Numbered from the stretch's first letter, positions 25,646 to 36,800 are shown. The stretch: DNA of 64,000 bases from Mycobacterium colombiense (GCF_003284935.1 NZ_QMEV01000010.1:55462-119461), one strand, 5' to 3'. The notes: generated by a model from the sequence alone, not told the origin. Numbers and translations: made by a program.

Positions 25646-28354
25646 GTGTCGGGGGAAGTCGGGTCCACGTGGCCCATTGTGGGGCGAGATCTGGAGTTGC
25701 GGCGGTCTCTGGCGGCCCTGAGTAACGGCGAATTTCACGGGGTGGCGCTGGTCGGCGACAGCGGGGTGGGCAAGTCGACGCTGGCGCGCATGCTGGCGAA
25801 AACGGTTGAATCAGCCGGCCGGACAGTGCGATTCGCGCTCGGCACTCAAACGGGCTACGCAGTGCCGCTCGGCGCGTTCTCTCGCTCGGTCAGCCTCGGG
25901 GTGACCCACGAACCGGCGGTCATGCTGGCCGCTGCGCACAAGACGCTGGCTCAAGAGAAGAACCTGGTGGTGGTTGTCGACGACGCGCAGCTGCTCGATC
26001 CGTTGTCGGCCACGTTGGTCAATCAGCTGGCGGCCGGGCGCAGCGCGCGACTGATCGTGACGATCCGGTCCGGTGAGCCAGTCTCGGATGCGGTGACAGC
26101 GTTGTTGAAGGAACGCATATTGCTCACCGTTCACGTCGATCCGTTCACCCGCGAGCAGACCGCCCTGCTGGCCGGGGCGGTGCTGGACGGTCCCGTCGAT
26201 TTCCCACTGGTCGACGAGCTGTTCGAGCGCAGCGCGGGAAATCCGTTGCTACTGCGCGGTTTCCTGGCCGCCGGCCAAGAAAGTGGCGCGCTGGTTCGGA
26301 CCCAAGAGGGCTGGCAACTTCGGGGACCGTTGTGCGCCGACCGCGAACTGCGCGACGCGTTGGAGTTTCGGCTGCAATCCCTGAGTCCGGACGAGTTGGA
26401 GGTGGTCGAGATCCTTGCCACCGCCGAGCGGCTGAAGTGGGAGGTCCTGCGGGACATCTGCGATGCGGAGGCGCTGGCGAGCCTGGAGCGGCGCGGTCTG
26501 ATCCAGTTGGTCGCCGACGGGTCCCACGCGGTGGCGCAGTTGAGTCACCCCATGCTCGGTGAAGCGGCGACCCGGCATGCCGGGATGGTGCGCGCGAGGC
26601 AAGTCAACGGCAAGCTGGCGCGGGCCCTGCAGAAGCACGAGCGGGCCGGGGGACGCGTGCTCAGGTTGCCCGGCCTGCAAGGCCGAATCCGGTTGGCGCA
26701 GTTCATGATGCGCAGCGACCTGGAGCCCGACCTCGACGTGGTCACCGAGGCCGCCGCGGACGCGTTGGCGATGTCGAATGTGGTGCTGGGCGAGGACCTG
26801 GCGAGGTTCGCGCTCGATCGCGGCGGTGGGGTGCCGGCCGCCTTGGTGCTTGCCGAGGCGGTGTGTTGGCAGGGCCGCGGCGAGGAGGCCGATTCCGTGC
26901 TCATCGACGCCGAACCCGACGGCGGGGACGAATGGCTGGTAGCGCGCTGGGGCTGCCTGCGCGCTGCGAACCTGTACTGGGGCTGCGCAGACGCCGAAGC
27001 CGCAACCCGGGCCCTCGATGACGTGAAAAAGCGGGTGACCTCCGAGGCGGGCATGCAGCTGATCGACGCGCTGGAGCTGTCCATGGGCTACTTCCGAGGC
27101 GACGTCGAGACGACCATCGCGCTTGGTCCAGCCCTATGCGAGTCCGATTTACTACCGATTGCGACGGTGTGGGCTGCCTTCCCCACCTGCGGCGCCCTGG
27201 CGGCGGCCGGCCGATTCTCTGACGTCAGCAGGGTGGCCGACGTCGGGTTGCATGCGGCCACGCTGTGCGGCCTGGGGCCGCATCAGTTCAACATCGGGAT
27301 GGCCGAGGTCATGGCCGCGATCGCCGCAGGCAACGATCGCACGGCCGAGCGCGCCTACAAGCGTTATTCCGCGATGGCCAACGGCCTTCCAGAACTGGAG
27401 GCCATGGTGAACGCGATGCTGGGCCTCGTGCACGTCGCACGCGGCGAGCTCGCGTCCGCGTGCGCGGCGTTCGTCAAATCGCAGGCGGTGATCGCTGAGG
27501 GGTTTCCGTCGCCGTGGTTGGTCCTGGTGGCCGCCCGCCATGCGCAGGCCGAGGGCGGGCGGGGGGACAATGCCGCGGCGGCGGCGGCGCTGCGGCGCGC
27601 GGAGAAGGCCTACGGACCGCATGTTGCGGTGTTCTTGCCCGAACTCGAGCTCGCCCGGGCCTGGGAGCGGGTGTCCGCCGGCGACACCACGGGTGCCCAG
27701 GCGCATGCGCTGCGCGCGGCACAAACCGCGCGAGTCGCCGGGATGCACGCCGTCGAACTACAGGCGCGCCATGCCGCCGTGCGTTTCGGCGATCGTTCGC
27801 AGGCCACGCGGCTGGAGCAGCTCGCCCGCATCCTGAACACCACGTTGGCCGAGGCGGTCGCCGACCATGCCCGCGGGCTGGCGCGGCACGACGGCGATCT
27901 GCTCGACGCCGCGGCACATCGGTTCGCTGACCTTGGCGCGTTTGCCTTCGCCGCCGACGCGTCGGCTCAGGCCGCCGGCGAACACGCCCGCCGTGGCGAC
28001 CGCACGAAGAAATACGACTCCTCCACCCGCGCACACGCGCTGGCCAGTCAATGCGGTCTACGCACCCCGTCGGTCGACGCGTCGGCTCGCCCGCTTCCGT
28101 TCAGCGGCCGCGAACGCCAGATCGTGATGCTGGTCGCGGCCGGCCTGTCCAACCGGCAGATCGCCGATCGGCTGGTCATCTCGGTACGCACGGTGGAGGG
28201 ACACCTGTACCGGATTTTCACCAAACTCGGCATCAACAATCGCGACCAACTCATCTGCCTTACCCGCAAGGAGCCGTCCGCGCGAGGCGAGTTGTCACTT
28301 GGTGACGACGAGTCCCTGGGTTACGGACGCCACGACCACCCCCGGACCGGCTGA
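25646..28354 (+). CDS. Large ATP-binding LuxR-family regulator (LAL), copy 1
   Basis: 902 residues. The N-terminal AAA-type ATPase has Walker A GDSGVGKST (residues 37-45) and Walker B VVVVDDAQLLD. A long helical repeat region of TPR/MalT type fills the middle. The C-terminal LuxR HTH covers about residues 820-885 with FSGRERQIVMLVAAGLSNRQIADRL before SVRTVEGHLYRIFTKLG. LAL proteins activate secondary-metabolite and catabolic operons when they bind ATP and an inducer. It sits upstream of a highly similar paralogue and of the NRPS cluster, which makes a pathway-specific activator plausible. GTG 25646 is used; the ribosome site is weak. A perfect AT-rich palindrome follows 5 bp after its stop. 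Confidence 0.9.
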   Translation: MSGEVGSTWPIVGRDLELRRSLAALSNGEFHGVALVGDSGVGKSTLARMLAKTVESAGRTVRFALGTQTGYAVPLGAFSRSVSLGVTHEPAVMLAAAHKTLAQEKNLVVVVDDAQLLDPLSATLVNQLAAGRSARLIVTIRSGEPVSDAVTALLKERILLTVHVDPFTREQTALLAGAVLDGPVDFPLVDELFERSAGNPLLLRGFLAAGQESGALVRTQEGWQLRGPLCADRELRDALEFRLQSLSPDELEVVEILATAERLKWEVLRDICDAEALASLERRGLIQLVADGSHAVAQLSHPMLGEAATRHAGMVRARQVNGKLARALQKHERAGGRVLRLPGLQGRIRLAQFMMRSDLEPDLDVVTEAAADALAMSNVVLGEDLARFALDRGGGVPAALVLAEAVCWQGRGEEADSVLIDAEPDGGDEWLVARWGCLRAANLYWGCADAEAATRALDDVKKRVTSEAGMQLIDALELSMGYFRGDVETTIALGPALCESDLLPIATVWAAFPTCGALAAAGRFSDVSRVADVGLHAATLCGLGPHQFNIGMAEVMAAIAAGNDRTAERAYKRYSAMANGLPELEAMVNAMLGLVHVARGELASACAAFVKSQAVIAEGFPSPWLVLVAARHAQAEGGRGDNAAAAAALRRAEKAYGPHVAVFLPELELARAWERVSAGDTTGAQAHALRAAQTARVAGMHAVELQARHAAVRFGDRSQATRLEQLARILNTTLAEAVADHARGLARHDGDLLDAAAHRFADLGAFAFAADASAQAAGEHARRGDRTKKYDSSTRAHALASQCGLRTPSVDASARPLPFSGRERQIVMLVAAGLSNRQIADRLVISVRTVEGHLYRIFTKLGINNRDQLICLTRKEPSARGELSLGDDESLGYGRHDHPRTG

Positions 28355-28778
28355 CTCTCCATAGATAATCTATGAATTTCGGCGGGCCGCCACTCTATCT
28401 CTGCGCAGGCACCACTCGACTTAGCTGTGGATTCCGATGATGCCTGCTTGAGGGGCCATACGCTCCCGCCCATGAGAGGTATTCGGAAGCGCACAGTCGC
28501 GATCGTCGACCACGATGTCGACCCATCCGCGGTCACGGTTTTGCCACGACAGCCGCTCACAGTCGAGGGCCGGCCCGCATCGGGCTGCCTGGCCGTGACC
28601 TTGGCGTCGCTTGAGAATTTCAGGCTTTATCTGGCGGCAGCGAGTTCAGCCTTCATGTAGCGAACGGCGAGCTCGGACCGTCTCGTCGGGCAGACGAGAG
28701 CGGCACCGGCTCGCTGTAGTCGACGAGCGCACCGGTATCGGCCGCCTTGTCGGCGGCGTCGGTGGGAGTGGGGAAACT
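28355..28778. other. Intergenic region between the two LAL genes
   Basis: Contains the palindrome at 28360-28374. The short open frame at 28427-28660 has no family resemblance or good ribosome site. I see nothing else that can be supported. Confidence 0.5.
28360..28374. promoter_or_regulatory. Perfect 15-bp AT-rich palindrome, operator-like
   Basis: CATAGATAATCTATG has two 7-bp arms around a central A. Its AT content stands out in this GC-rich genome. It lies between the two LAL genes, 5 bp after the first stop and about 405 bp before the second start, and is a candidate binding site for a dimeric regulator. A role as a short terminator is less likely because no T-run follows. Confidence 0.45.
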
Positions 28779-31427
28779 TTGACGCACCGGGTGAATGAAT
28801 CGACGTGGCCCATCGTGGGCCGCGATGCCGAGTTCCGGCGATCACTGGCGGCGCTCAGCAACGGGGACTTCAGCGGGGTGGCCCTGGTCGGCGACAGCGG
28901 GGTGGGCAAGTCGACGCTGGCGCGGATGCTGGCGAAGACGGTCGAGTCGGCCGGCCGCACGGTGCGATTCGCCCTGGGCACCCAAACAGGTTGCGCCCTG
29001 CCGCTCGGCGCGTTTTCTCGCGTGGTGAGTCTCGGCGTGGGACACGAACCGGCGATCATGCTGGCCGCCGCGCACAACACCTTGGGGCAGGACAAGAACC
29101 TGGTGGTGGTGGTGGTCGACGACGCGCAGCTGCTCGATCCGTTGTCGGCCACCTTGGTCAACCAGCTGGCGGCCGGTCGCAGCGCACGGTTGATCGTGAC
29201 GATCCGGTCGGGGGAACCGGTCTCGGATGCGGTGACCGCGCTGTTGAAAGAACGGCTGCTGCTGACCGTGCACATCGATCCGTTCACCCGCGAGCAGACC
29301 GCCCTGTTGGCGGGTGCGGTGTTGGGGGGCCCAGTCGAGTCGGGATTGGTCGACGAGCTGTTCGAGCGCAGCGCGGGAAATCTGTTGCTACTGCGTGGTT
29401 TTCTGGCCGCAGGACGGGAAAGTGGGGCGCTGGTTCACACGGAGGAGGGTTGGCAACTGCGAGGTCCGTTGCGCGCCGACCGCGAGCTGCACGACGCGTT
29501 GGACTTCCGGCTGCAATCGCTGAGTCCAGCGGAGCTGGAGGTGGTGGAGATTTTGGCCACCGCCGAGCTGCTGGAATTGGAGATCCTGCGTGAAATCTGC
29601 GATGCCGATGCAATGGCACACCTGGAACGCCGCGGCCTGATCCAGTTGGTCGCCGATGGATCCCACACCCTGGTGCAACTCAACCACCCCATGCTCAGTG
29701 AGGCGGCGACCCGACGCGCCGGGATGGTGCGCTCGCGACAAATCAACGGCCTCTTGGCGAAAACCCTTCGAAGGCATCTGCGGACAGCGGGCCGGCGCTC
29801 GCAGTTGCCCGATCTGCGGGGCCGGATCCAGCTGGCGCAGTTCATGATGCGGAGCGACCTCGATCCCGACCTGAGTGTGGCCGTCAAGGCGGCCGCCGAC
29901 GCGTTGGCGATGTCGAACGTGGTGCTGGGCGAGGAGTTGGCCAGGTTTGCGGTCGATCGTGGCGGTGGCCTGCCGGCCGCGTTGGTGCTCGCCGAGGCGG
30001 TGAGTTGGCAAGGTCGCGGCGAGGAAGCCGAAGCCATCCTGCTGGACGTCGACGTCGACGTCGATGATGCCGACGAGTGGTCGGTCGCCCGGTGGGGGTG
30101 TCTACGAGCCGCCAACCTGGCGTGGGGGTGTGGTGACGCGGAAACCGCGGGGCGAGTACTGAGCGACGTGAAGCAGCGTGTTGCGTGCGAGGGGGGCCTG
30201 CATCTCATCAACGCCCTGGAGGTTTCTATCGGGTTCTTCTGCGGTGATGTTGCGAGCACGATCGAAGCCGGGCCGGCGCTGTGCGAGTCCGATGTCATGC
30301 CCATGGCGACCGTGTGGGCGGCCGTCGCGACCTGCGGTGCCTTGATGGCCGCCGGACGGTTTGCCGAAGTCGGCCCCATAGCCGAGGCGGGACTGCGCGC
30401 GACCGCGCTCTGCAAAGCCGGATCGCAACGGTTCGCCATCGGGGTCGCCGAGGTCATGGTCGCGGCCGCTTCCGGTGACTATCCCGCGGCCGAGCGGATC
30501 CACAAGCGCTATGCCGCGATGGCCATCGGCATCCCGGCGGCCGAGGCCATGGTCGACGCCATGCTCGGGCTCGTGCAGGTCACCCGCGGTGAGCTGCCGG
30601 CGGCCTGCGCTACCCTCGACCGCTCGATCTCCGAACTGTCCCAAGGTTTTCCGTCGCCGTGGTTGCTGGTGGTGGCCGCCCTGCACGCGCAGGCCGAAGG
30701 GGCGCGGGGCGAGAGTGCGGCGGCCGCGGCGGCGCTGCGGCGCGCGGAGAAAGTCTACGGCCCGCATGTTGGCGTGTTCTTGCCCGAACTCGAGCTCGCC
30801 CGGGCCTGGGAGCGGGCGGCGGCCGGGGACCCGGCGGCCGCCCAGGCGCACGCGCTGCAAGCGGCGGAGACCGCACGAGCGGCCGGGATGAACGTGGCGG
30901 AGATGCGGGCACGCCATGCCGCCGTGCGCTTCGGCGACCGTTCGCAGGCCACCCGCTTGGCGGAGCTCGTCGAGACGTTGAACACTCCATCGGCGCGGGC
31001 CGTCGCCGACCATGCCCGCGGCCTGGCGCAACACGACGGCGACCTGCTCGACGCCGCGGCACACCGGTTCGCTGACCTCGGCGGTCTGGCGTTTGCCGCC
31101 GACGCGTCGGCTCAGGCCGCGGGCGAGCACGCCCGCGCGGGCGACCGTCGCAAGGAGGTCGAATCGTCGACCTGGGCACACGCCCTGGCCAGCCGATGCG
31201 GGTCGCGGACACCCGCGCTCGAGGCCGCCGCGCGTCCCCTTCCGTTCAGTGGCCGCGAACGCCAGATTGTGCTGCTGGTCGCGGCCGGTCTGTCCAACCG
31301 GCAGATCGCCGATCGGCTGGTGATCTCGGTGCGCACGGTCGAGGGCCATTTGTACCGCCTTTTCACCAAATTGGGCATCAACAATCGCGACGAACTCATC
31401 CGCCTGATGAGCCGAGATGCGTCGTGA
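28779..31427 (+). CDS. Large ATP-binding LuxR-family regulator (LAL), copy 2
   Basis: About 882 residues from TTG 28779, preceded by GGGAG; GTG 28791 is an alternative and the frame is open upstream. The architecture is the same as in the preceding gene: Walker A GDSGVGKST near residues 38-46, VVVVDDAQLLD, a helical repeat middle, and a C-terminal LuxR HTH with ERQIVLLVAAGLSNRQIAD. The two proteins are nearly identical over the first ~200 residues and the C-terminal ~100 and differ more in the middle, where ligand or partner sensing would reside. Copy 2 has a small DVDVDVDD insertion from three GACGTC repeats (30049-30066). It is the gene nearest the NRPS cluster. Confidence 0.9.
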   Translation: MTHRVNESTWPIVGRDAEFRRSLAALSNGDFSGVALVGDSGVGKSTLARMLAKTVESAGRTVRFALGTQTGCALPLGAFSRVVSLGVGHEPAIMLAAAHNTLGQDKNLVVVVVDDAQLLDPLSATLVNQLAAGRSARLIVTIRSGEPVSDAVTALLKERLLLTVHIDPFTREQTALLAGAVLGGPVESGLVDELFERSAGNLLLLRGFLAAGRESGALVHTEEGWQLRGPLRADRELHDALDFRLQSLSPAELEVVEILATAELLELEILREICDADAMAHLERRGLIQLVADGSHTLVQLNHPMLSEAATRRAGMVRSRQINGLLAKTLRRHLRTAGRRSQLPDLRGRIQLAQFMMRSDLDPDLSVAVKAAADALAMSNVVLGEELARFAVDRGGGLPAALVLAEAVSWQGRGEEAEAILLDVDVDVDDADEWSVARWGCLRAANLAWGCGDAETAGRVLSDVKQRVACEGGLHLINALEVSIGFFCGDVASTIEAGPALCESDVMPMATVWAAVATCGALMAAGRFAEVGPIAEAGLRATALCKAGSQRFAIGVAEVMVAAASGDYPAAERIHKRYAAMAIGIPAAEAMVDAMLGLVQVTRGELPAACATLDRSISELSQGFPSPWLLVVAALHAQAEGARGESAAAAAALRRAEKVYGPHVGVFLPELELARAWERAAAGDPAAAQAHALQAAETARAAGMNVAEMRARHAAVRFGDRSQATRLAELVETLNTPSARAVADHARGLAQHDGDLLDAAAHRFADLGGLAFAADASAQAAGEHARAGDRRKEVESSTWAHALASRCGSRTPALEAAARPLPFSGRERQIVLLVAAGLSNRQIADRLVISVRTVEGHLYRLFTKLGINNRDELIRLMSRDAS

Positions 31428-32054
31428 CCGAACGCGCTATTTGGGCGTTCGGGTGGGGCCAGATCTGATCGCTCCAGCGGCTGCTGTGTAATCCACCCGA
31501 GCGTGCGGGTCCGCCCCAGGTCGTTCGCAAACCGAAAGACATTCCCTTGCAAGCGGATAGCGTCCGTGCCGCACGCCGGGCGTCCGGCACGGATAACCCG
31601 TCTTGCGCTCGTCGGTGAGCGTTTGAGCACTCGGTGACCACTGGTCAAAAACGCCGTTACCAATCCGTTACGCACTGCGCGGCCGATGACTACTCGATCT
31701 GTGCGCGCGTACCACTTGAGTCGAATCAATCGGTCCATGACAGTTGTTCGAGCAAACTTAAGCTCCCGCACATGACATCATGCCTGGCGGGCATGGCCGG
31801 TTGGACTCCCGCGATTGTGGACTACGACCGGATCTCCAAAAACCCGCCAAAGCCGTTGCACCGGGCGGCCGTTGGGGCCGGCACCGGGGCCGGCGCAACC
31901 ATACCGATGCTGCCCACTGCCGCATGGCGCACGCGCGCAACTCTCGTCGCCGCAAGCGCGGGCCTGCATCACGGACGTTCACGCATGTGCAAATTCCTCC
32001 ACCGGGCCGGGGCGAGCACGCAATACACCTACGCCGTTTCTAGAGGTTGAAATC
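31428..32054. other. 627-bp region upstream of the biosynthetic operon
   Basis: No convincing gene. A 5+3+5 palindrome TGACCACTGGTCA lies at 31635-31647 and could be a regulator site. AGAGG at 32042-32046 is the ribosome site for the ThDP enzyme gene. The frame of that gene is open upstream to 31815, but the extension is Arg/Pro/Gly-rich and not family-like. Confidence 0.5.
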
Positions 32055-33785
32055 ATGTCTCACAGCCACCGCGTGGTCGACCATATCGTCGGGCATCTCG
32101 CGTCAATCGGGGTCGACTACATATTCGGCGTCGACGGCGGCAACATCGAGGACCTGTACGACGCCGCATTCTTGCATTCGGACATCGACGCGGTGCTGGC
32201 CAAACAGGAGTTCTCGGCCGCCGCGATGGCCGACGGATACAGCCGCAGCCGCGGTGGCTTTGGTGTGGTGGCGACGTGCGGCGGAGGCGCGCTGAACCTT
32301 GTTGCCGGGCTTGGGGAATTGTTCACCAGTCGCATGCCGCTATTGGCGCTGGTGGGCCAGCCACCGACCACGATGGATGGTCGCGGCAGCTTCCAGGACA
32401 CGAGCGGTCGCAACGGTTCGCTGAACGCCGAGGCGCTGTTCTCCGAGGTGTCGGTCTTCTGCCGCCGGGTGCAGACCCCCGCCGACATCGCCTCGGCATT
32501 GCCCGCCGCCGTGGCAGCGGCGCGCACGGGTGGCCCGGCGGTGTTGTTGCTGCCCAAAGACATTCAGCAATCGCAGGTAAGCATCAATGGCTTCATGCCT
32601 GAACACGGAATCGAGCGGCCGCGAGACATCGGCGATCCGCGTCCGATCGTGGGAGCGCTGCGCCGGGTGAGCGGTCCGGTGACGATCATCGCCGGTGAGC
32701 AGGTGGTCCGCGACGACGCGCGCGCCGAACTGGCATCCTTGCGGGCCGTGCTGCGCGCGCGGGTGGCATGCGTGCCCCACGCCAAGGACGCCGCAGGCAC
32801 ACCGGGTTTCGGGTTGTCGTCGGCGCTTGGCGTCACCGGCGTCATGGGCCACCCGGGTGTGGTGGAAGCGGTGGCGGATAGCGCGTTGTGCCTGGTGGTG
32901 GGCACCCGGCTACCGGTGACAGCCCGCGCCGGCCTGGACGCTGCCCTGGCCGCCGTGCCCACCATCTCGATCGGGTCGGTACCGCCGTACGTCGCGTGTA
33001 CCCACGTCCACACCGACGACCTGCAGGCCTCGCTGCGAATGTTGACCAGCGCGCTGACCGGCCGCGAGCGGCCAACCGGGATTCGAGTGCCGGATGCGGT
33101 ATCCAGCACCGAGTTGACGCCGCCGCGGTTCGACGGTCCCGGTGTGCGTTACCGCGAAGCGATGGGCATGCTCGACCGCCTGTTGCCCGACGGCGCGGAC
33201 ATCGTGGTCGACGTCGGCAACAGCGGCGCCGCGGCCGTCCACTATCTACCGGTTCGGCGCGGGGGCCGGTTCGCGGTCGCCCACGGCATGGGTTACAGCT
33301 TTGGCGCCGGCATCGGAATGGCGTTGGGGCGTACCAAGTTCGGGCGACAGACCGGGCGCGTCGTGGTGCTAGCCGGGGACGGCGCCTTCTTCATGCACGG
33401 CATGGAGGTGCATACCGCAGTGCAATACCGGTTACCGGTGACGTTCGTCTTGTTCAACAACAACGCCCGCGCCATGTGCGCAATGAGCGAAAAGTTGTTC
33501 TACGGAAATCGGCACAGTTACAACACCTTCACGACGAGTCGGCTCGGGGCCGGCCTCGCTGCGATGTTCCCACAGCTTCCAGCGGTTGACGTCAGCGACG
33601 TCGACGGCTTCAGCGCCGCCATGCATTCGGCGCTGGAGGCCGATGGACCGTCGGTGATCAGCGTCGAATGCGCCGCCGGCGAAATTCCTCCTCTCTCGAC
33701 GTTTCTCGGGCCTGTGACGTCGGAACCTGTTGCTTGCCAAGGTGTCACGAAGGAGAACAGAACCGATGTCGTCTTCAGCGCTTGA
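32055..33785 (+). CDS. Thiamine-diphosphate enzyme (acetolactate-synthase / benzoylformate-decarboxylase-like)
   Basis: 576 residues with the three-domain ThDP layout. The pyrimidine-binding domain has catalytic Glu52 in AKQEFSAAAMADGYSR and GGGALNLVAGLGE. A central domain (about 190-340) follows. The PP-binding domain has GDGAFF (Gly441-Asp442-Gly443) and about 25 residues later FNNNARAM, the canonical GDG...NN metal/ThDP motif. Such enzymes decarboxylate 2-oxo acids and release aldehydes or make acyloins. In this cluster it may supply an aldehyde, hydroxyketone or modified acyl unit to the NRPS; the substrate is unknown. The gene ends 74 bp before the NRPS start and is probably its operon partner. 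It is unlikely to be the housekeeping IlvB, given the context and divergent sequence. Confidence 0.85.
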   Translation: MSHSHRVVDHIVGHLASIGVDYIFGVDGGNIEDLYDAAFLHSDIDAVLAKQEFSAAAMADGYSRSRGGFGVVATCGGGALNLVAGLGELFTSRMPLLALVGQPPTTMDGRGSFQDTSGRNGSLNAEALFSEVSVFCRRVQTPADIASALPAAVAAARTGGPAVLLLPKDIQQSQVSINGFMPEHGIERPRDIGDPRPIVGALRRVSGPVTIIAGEQVVRDDARAELASLRAVLRARVACVPHAKDAAGTPGFGLSSALGVTGVMGHPGVVEAVADSALCLVVGTRLPVTARAGLDAALAAVPTISIGSVPPYVACTHVHTDDLQASLRMLTSALTGRERPTGIRVPDAVSSTELTPPRFDGPGVRYREAMGMLDRLLPDGADIVVDVGNSGAAAVHYLPVRRGGRFAVAHGMGYSFGAGIGMALGRTKFGRQTGRVVVLAGDGAFFMHGMEVHTAVQYRLPVTFVLFNNNARAMCAMSEKLFYGNRHSYNTFTTSRLGAGLAAMFPQLPAVDVSDVDGFSAAMHSALEADGPSVISVECAAGEIPPLSTFLGPVTSEPVACQGVTKENRTDVVFSA

Positions 33786-33859
33786 CGACATCGCCGCCCG
33801 TATCGGCACCAGCGCACTTTCAACGCCTACATCAGCCTAACTAGGAGTACGTCGCGATC

Positions 33860-36800
33860 ATGCTCAATTACGGTACGCAAAACGACCTGCTGGGACCGTT
33901 GACCGCAGCTCAGCGGTCGATCTGGACTGCTCAACTGCTGCAGCCCGAAGTCTCTTACAACTTTGCCGGCTACGTCGTGATCGACCACGATGTCGACGCC
34001 GAAAGGCTCAGCGATGCCTGCCAAGCGGCCACGAGCCGGTTCGGAACACCTTGCGCGAGGCCGTCTTTGGATGACGGCGAGCTGGTCTTCATCGTCGACC
34101 GCTCGCTTCCGCAGACCTTGCGCTGCATCGACCTGCGCACCGAGCGCGACCCGGTGGCCGCCGCTCGCGGCTGGATGCAAGACGACTACCGCCGGCCGTT
34201 CGATCCGCTGCGCGACCGCCTTTGTGACTTGGCGCTGCTGCGGATCACCGACGAATTGTCGTACTTCTACTTGCGCACCCACCACGTTCTCTTCGACGGG
34301 TTCGGGGCGAACAACTTCATCCGCTACATCGCCGCCGTGTACACGGGTTCGGTTTCCGACACCACCGACGTCGTCGACTTCTCCGAGTTTGCGCTGATCC
34401 GTGACGCGGAACTGAAGTACCAGGAGTCGTCGCGCTGCGCTGCCGATGCCGAGTACTGGAAGGCCGTCATGCGCGAGCCTTTGGAGGTCACCGACCTGGC
34501 AGGTACGCGCAGGCTCGCGCCGCCGCGCCACCCCGTCGTGCACGAACTGGTGTGCAAGCACCGCGTGTCCGACGACGGGCGCGGCCAGTTCGATGTCGCA
34601 CGGGCGATCGCGACGGTGGCGGTTTTCATCGCGAAAACGACGGGGCGGCAGAACGTCTCGATGTCGTTGGCGGTTTCGGGACGCACGACCGCGGCGCTGA
34701 AACGGTGTGCCGGCATGATGTCGAACCTGTTGCCGCTGCGCGTCAGCGTCGACGACGGCGAAAGCATGGCCGCGCTGACCGATCGGGTCGGCAAGGACTT
34801 GATCGGTGCGCTGCGCCATCAGCAATTCCGGCGCTGGCCGGATCTGATTGCCGATACGGCCCCTCTGGACATGAACGTCGAGTTCGGGCCGGTGATCAAC
34901 GTGATGGCCTTCGCCGAGCCGCTTCGTTTCGGACCGTCGGAAGCGACCTTCGAGGTCTTCAACTTCCCCGTACAGGACGTCGCGTTCAACATCTATCCGC
35001 GGACGGTCGACGGCAGGCCGCGAATTCAGTTCGCGTGGAACCCGGATCGCTACACCGCCGACGAAATGGCCAGGCACATCCGTCGTCTGGAATTGCTCCT
35101 CGACCGCCTACTCGTACCCGATGCCTCGGTGACGGTGGGACGGGTGTCGGTGCTGGATCGCGGTGAGCGCGATCTGGTGTTGTCGGGCTGGTCCGGGTTC
35201 GGGCTGCGCGCTCCGGTCGGGGTGGCGCCGCAGTTGTTGGCCGTGGCGGTGGCCGCGGATCCAGACGCGGTGGCGGTGCTCGACGGTGTTCGGCAGGTGT
35301 CCTATCGCGAACTGGACGAATGGTCAACGCGGTTGGCGCGGGTGCTGATCGAGGCTGGGGTCGGCCCCGAGCGCGCGGTCGGCGTGGCGATGGATCGCTG
35401 CGCGGAGTTGCTGGTGGCCTGGTGGGCGGTGGCCAAGGCCGGCGGCGTCTATGTTCCGGTCGATCGTTCCCACCCGGTGGAGCGGATCGCCACGGTGCTC
35501 GACGCGGTGGACGCCGTGTGCATGGTGACCTGCGGCACCGACACCGTGGCCGGGGCCGGGACGCGCCCGGTGCTGCGCATCGACGGCATGGACCTGTCCG
35601 GACGGTGCGCCAAGCCCATCACCGACGCCGACCGGCGCGGGAAACTCGAGGTCGGCAACACCGCCTACGTCATGTTCACGTCGGGGTCCACCGGCACGCC
35701 CAAGGGCGTAGTGGTCAGTCACGCCGGCCTGGTGGGATTGGCTGCGGCGCAATGCAAGGTGTACGGGTTGGGCGCGCAATCGCGGGTGCTGATGGTGGCC
35801 GCGCCGACGTTCGACGCGTCGATCTTCGATGTGTTGTGGGCGGTCGGCTCGGGGGCGACGTTGGTGGTTGCCCCGCCGCAGGCCTACGGCGGCGAGGCGC
35901 TGACCGCATTGCTGGACGAGCAGCGGGTCAGCGCGGCGGTGGTGACGCCCACGGTGCTGGCCTCGCTGGATCGGTCCCGGCTCGACGAGGTGGACACGCT
36001 GGTAACCACGGGAGAGGCCTGCCCGCCGGAGTTGGTGGCCGCCTGGGCACCGGGCCGGCGGATGTTCAACGGCTACGGACCTTCCGAGGCCACCATCTGC
36101 GCCACCTCCACCGCGCCGCTGTCGGCGGGGCAGCCGGTCACCATCGGCGCGCCGATTCCCGGCATGTGCGCGCTGGTGCTCGACGCACGGCTCAACCCCG
36201 CCCCGATCGGGGTGGCCGGCGAGCTCTATCTGAGCGGACCCGCGCTGGCGCACGGCTATCTCGGCCGCCTGGGGTTGACCGCCGAACGGTTTGTGGCCAA
36301 CCCCTACGGCGATGCCGGGGGGCGGATGTATCGCACCGGCGATCTGGTGCGCTGGACGTCGGCCGGTTCCCTGGACTATCTCGGCCGAGCCGACGCCCAG
36401 ATCAAGCTGCGCGGGCAGCGCATCGAACTTGGCGAAATCGAAAACACCCTGCTGGCCTGCCCGCAGGTCGGCCAGGCCGCCGCCACCGTGCACCGCGGCC
36501 CCACCGGCGACCGCCTGATCGGCTACGTCAGCGGCATGCCCGAGCCCGACCCGATCGTCGTCCGTCAGCGGCTGAGCGCGCGGCTGCCCGAATACATGGT
36601 GCCGGCCGAGATCGTGGTGCTCGACAAGTTGCCCCTGACCTCCTCGGGCAAAGTCGACCGGCGGGCCCTGCCTGCCCCGGTCGCCGCCGCCGCACCCTTC
36701 CGGGCCCCGGACACCGAGACGGAAAAGGTCATCGCCGAGGCGTTTGCCGACGTGTTGGGCGCGGACCGGGTCGGGCTCGACGACGACTTCTTCGCCCTCG

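Noticed and set aside
29900..30500. Remnant transposase inside the LAL genes explaining their duplication
   Set aside because: No inverted repeats or transposase motifs were seen around or within the duplicated genes.
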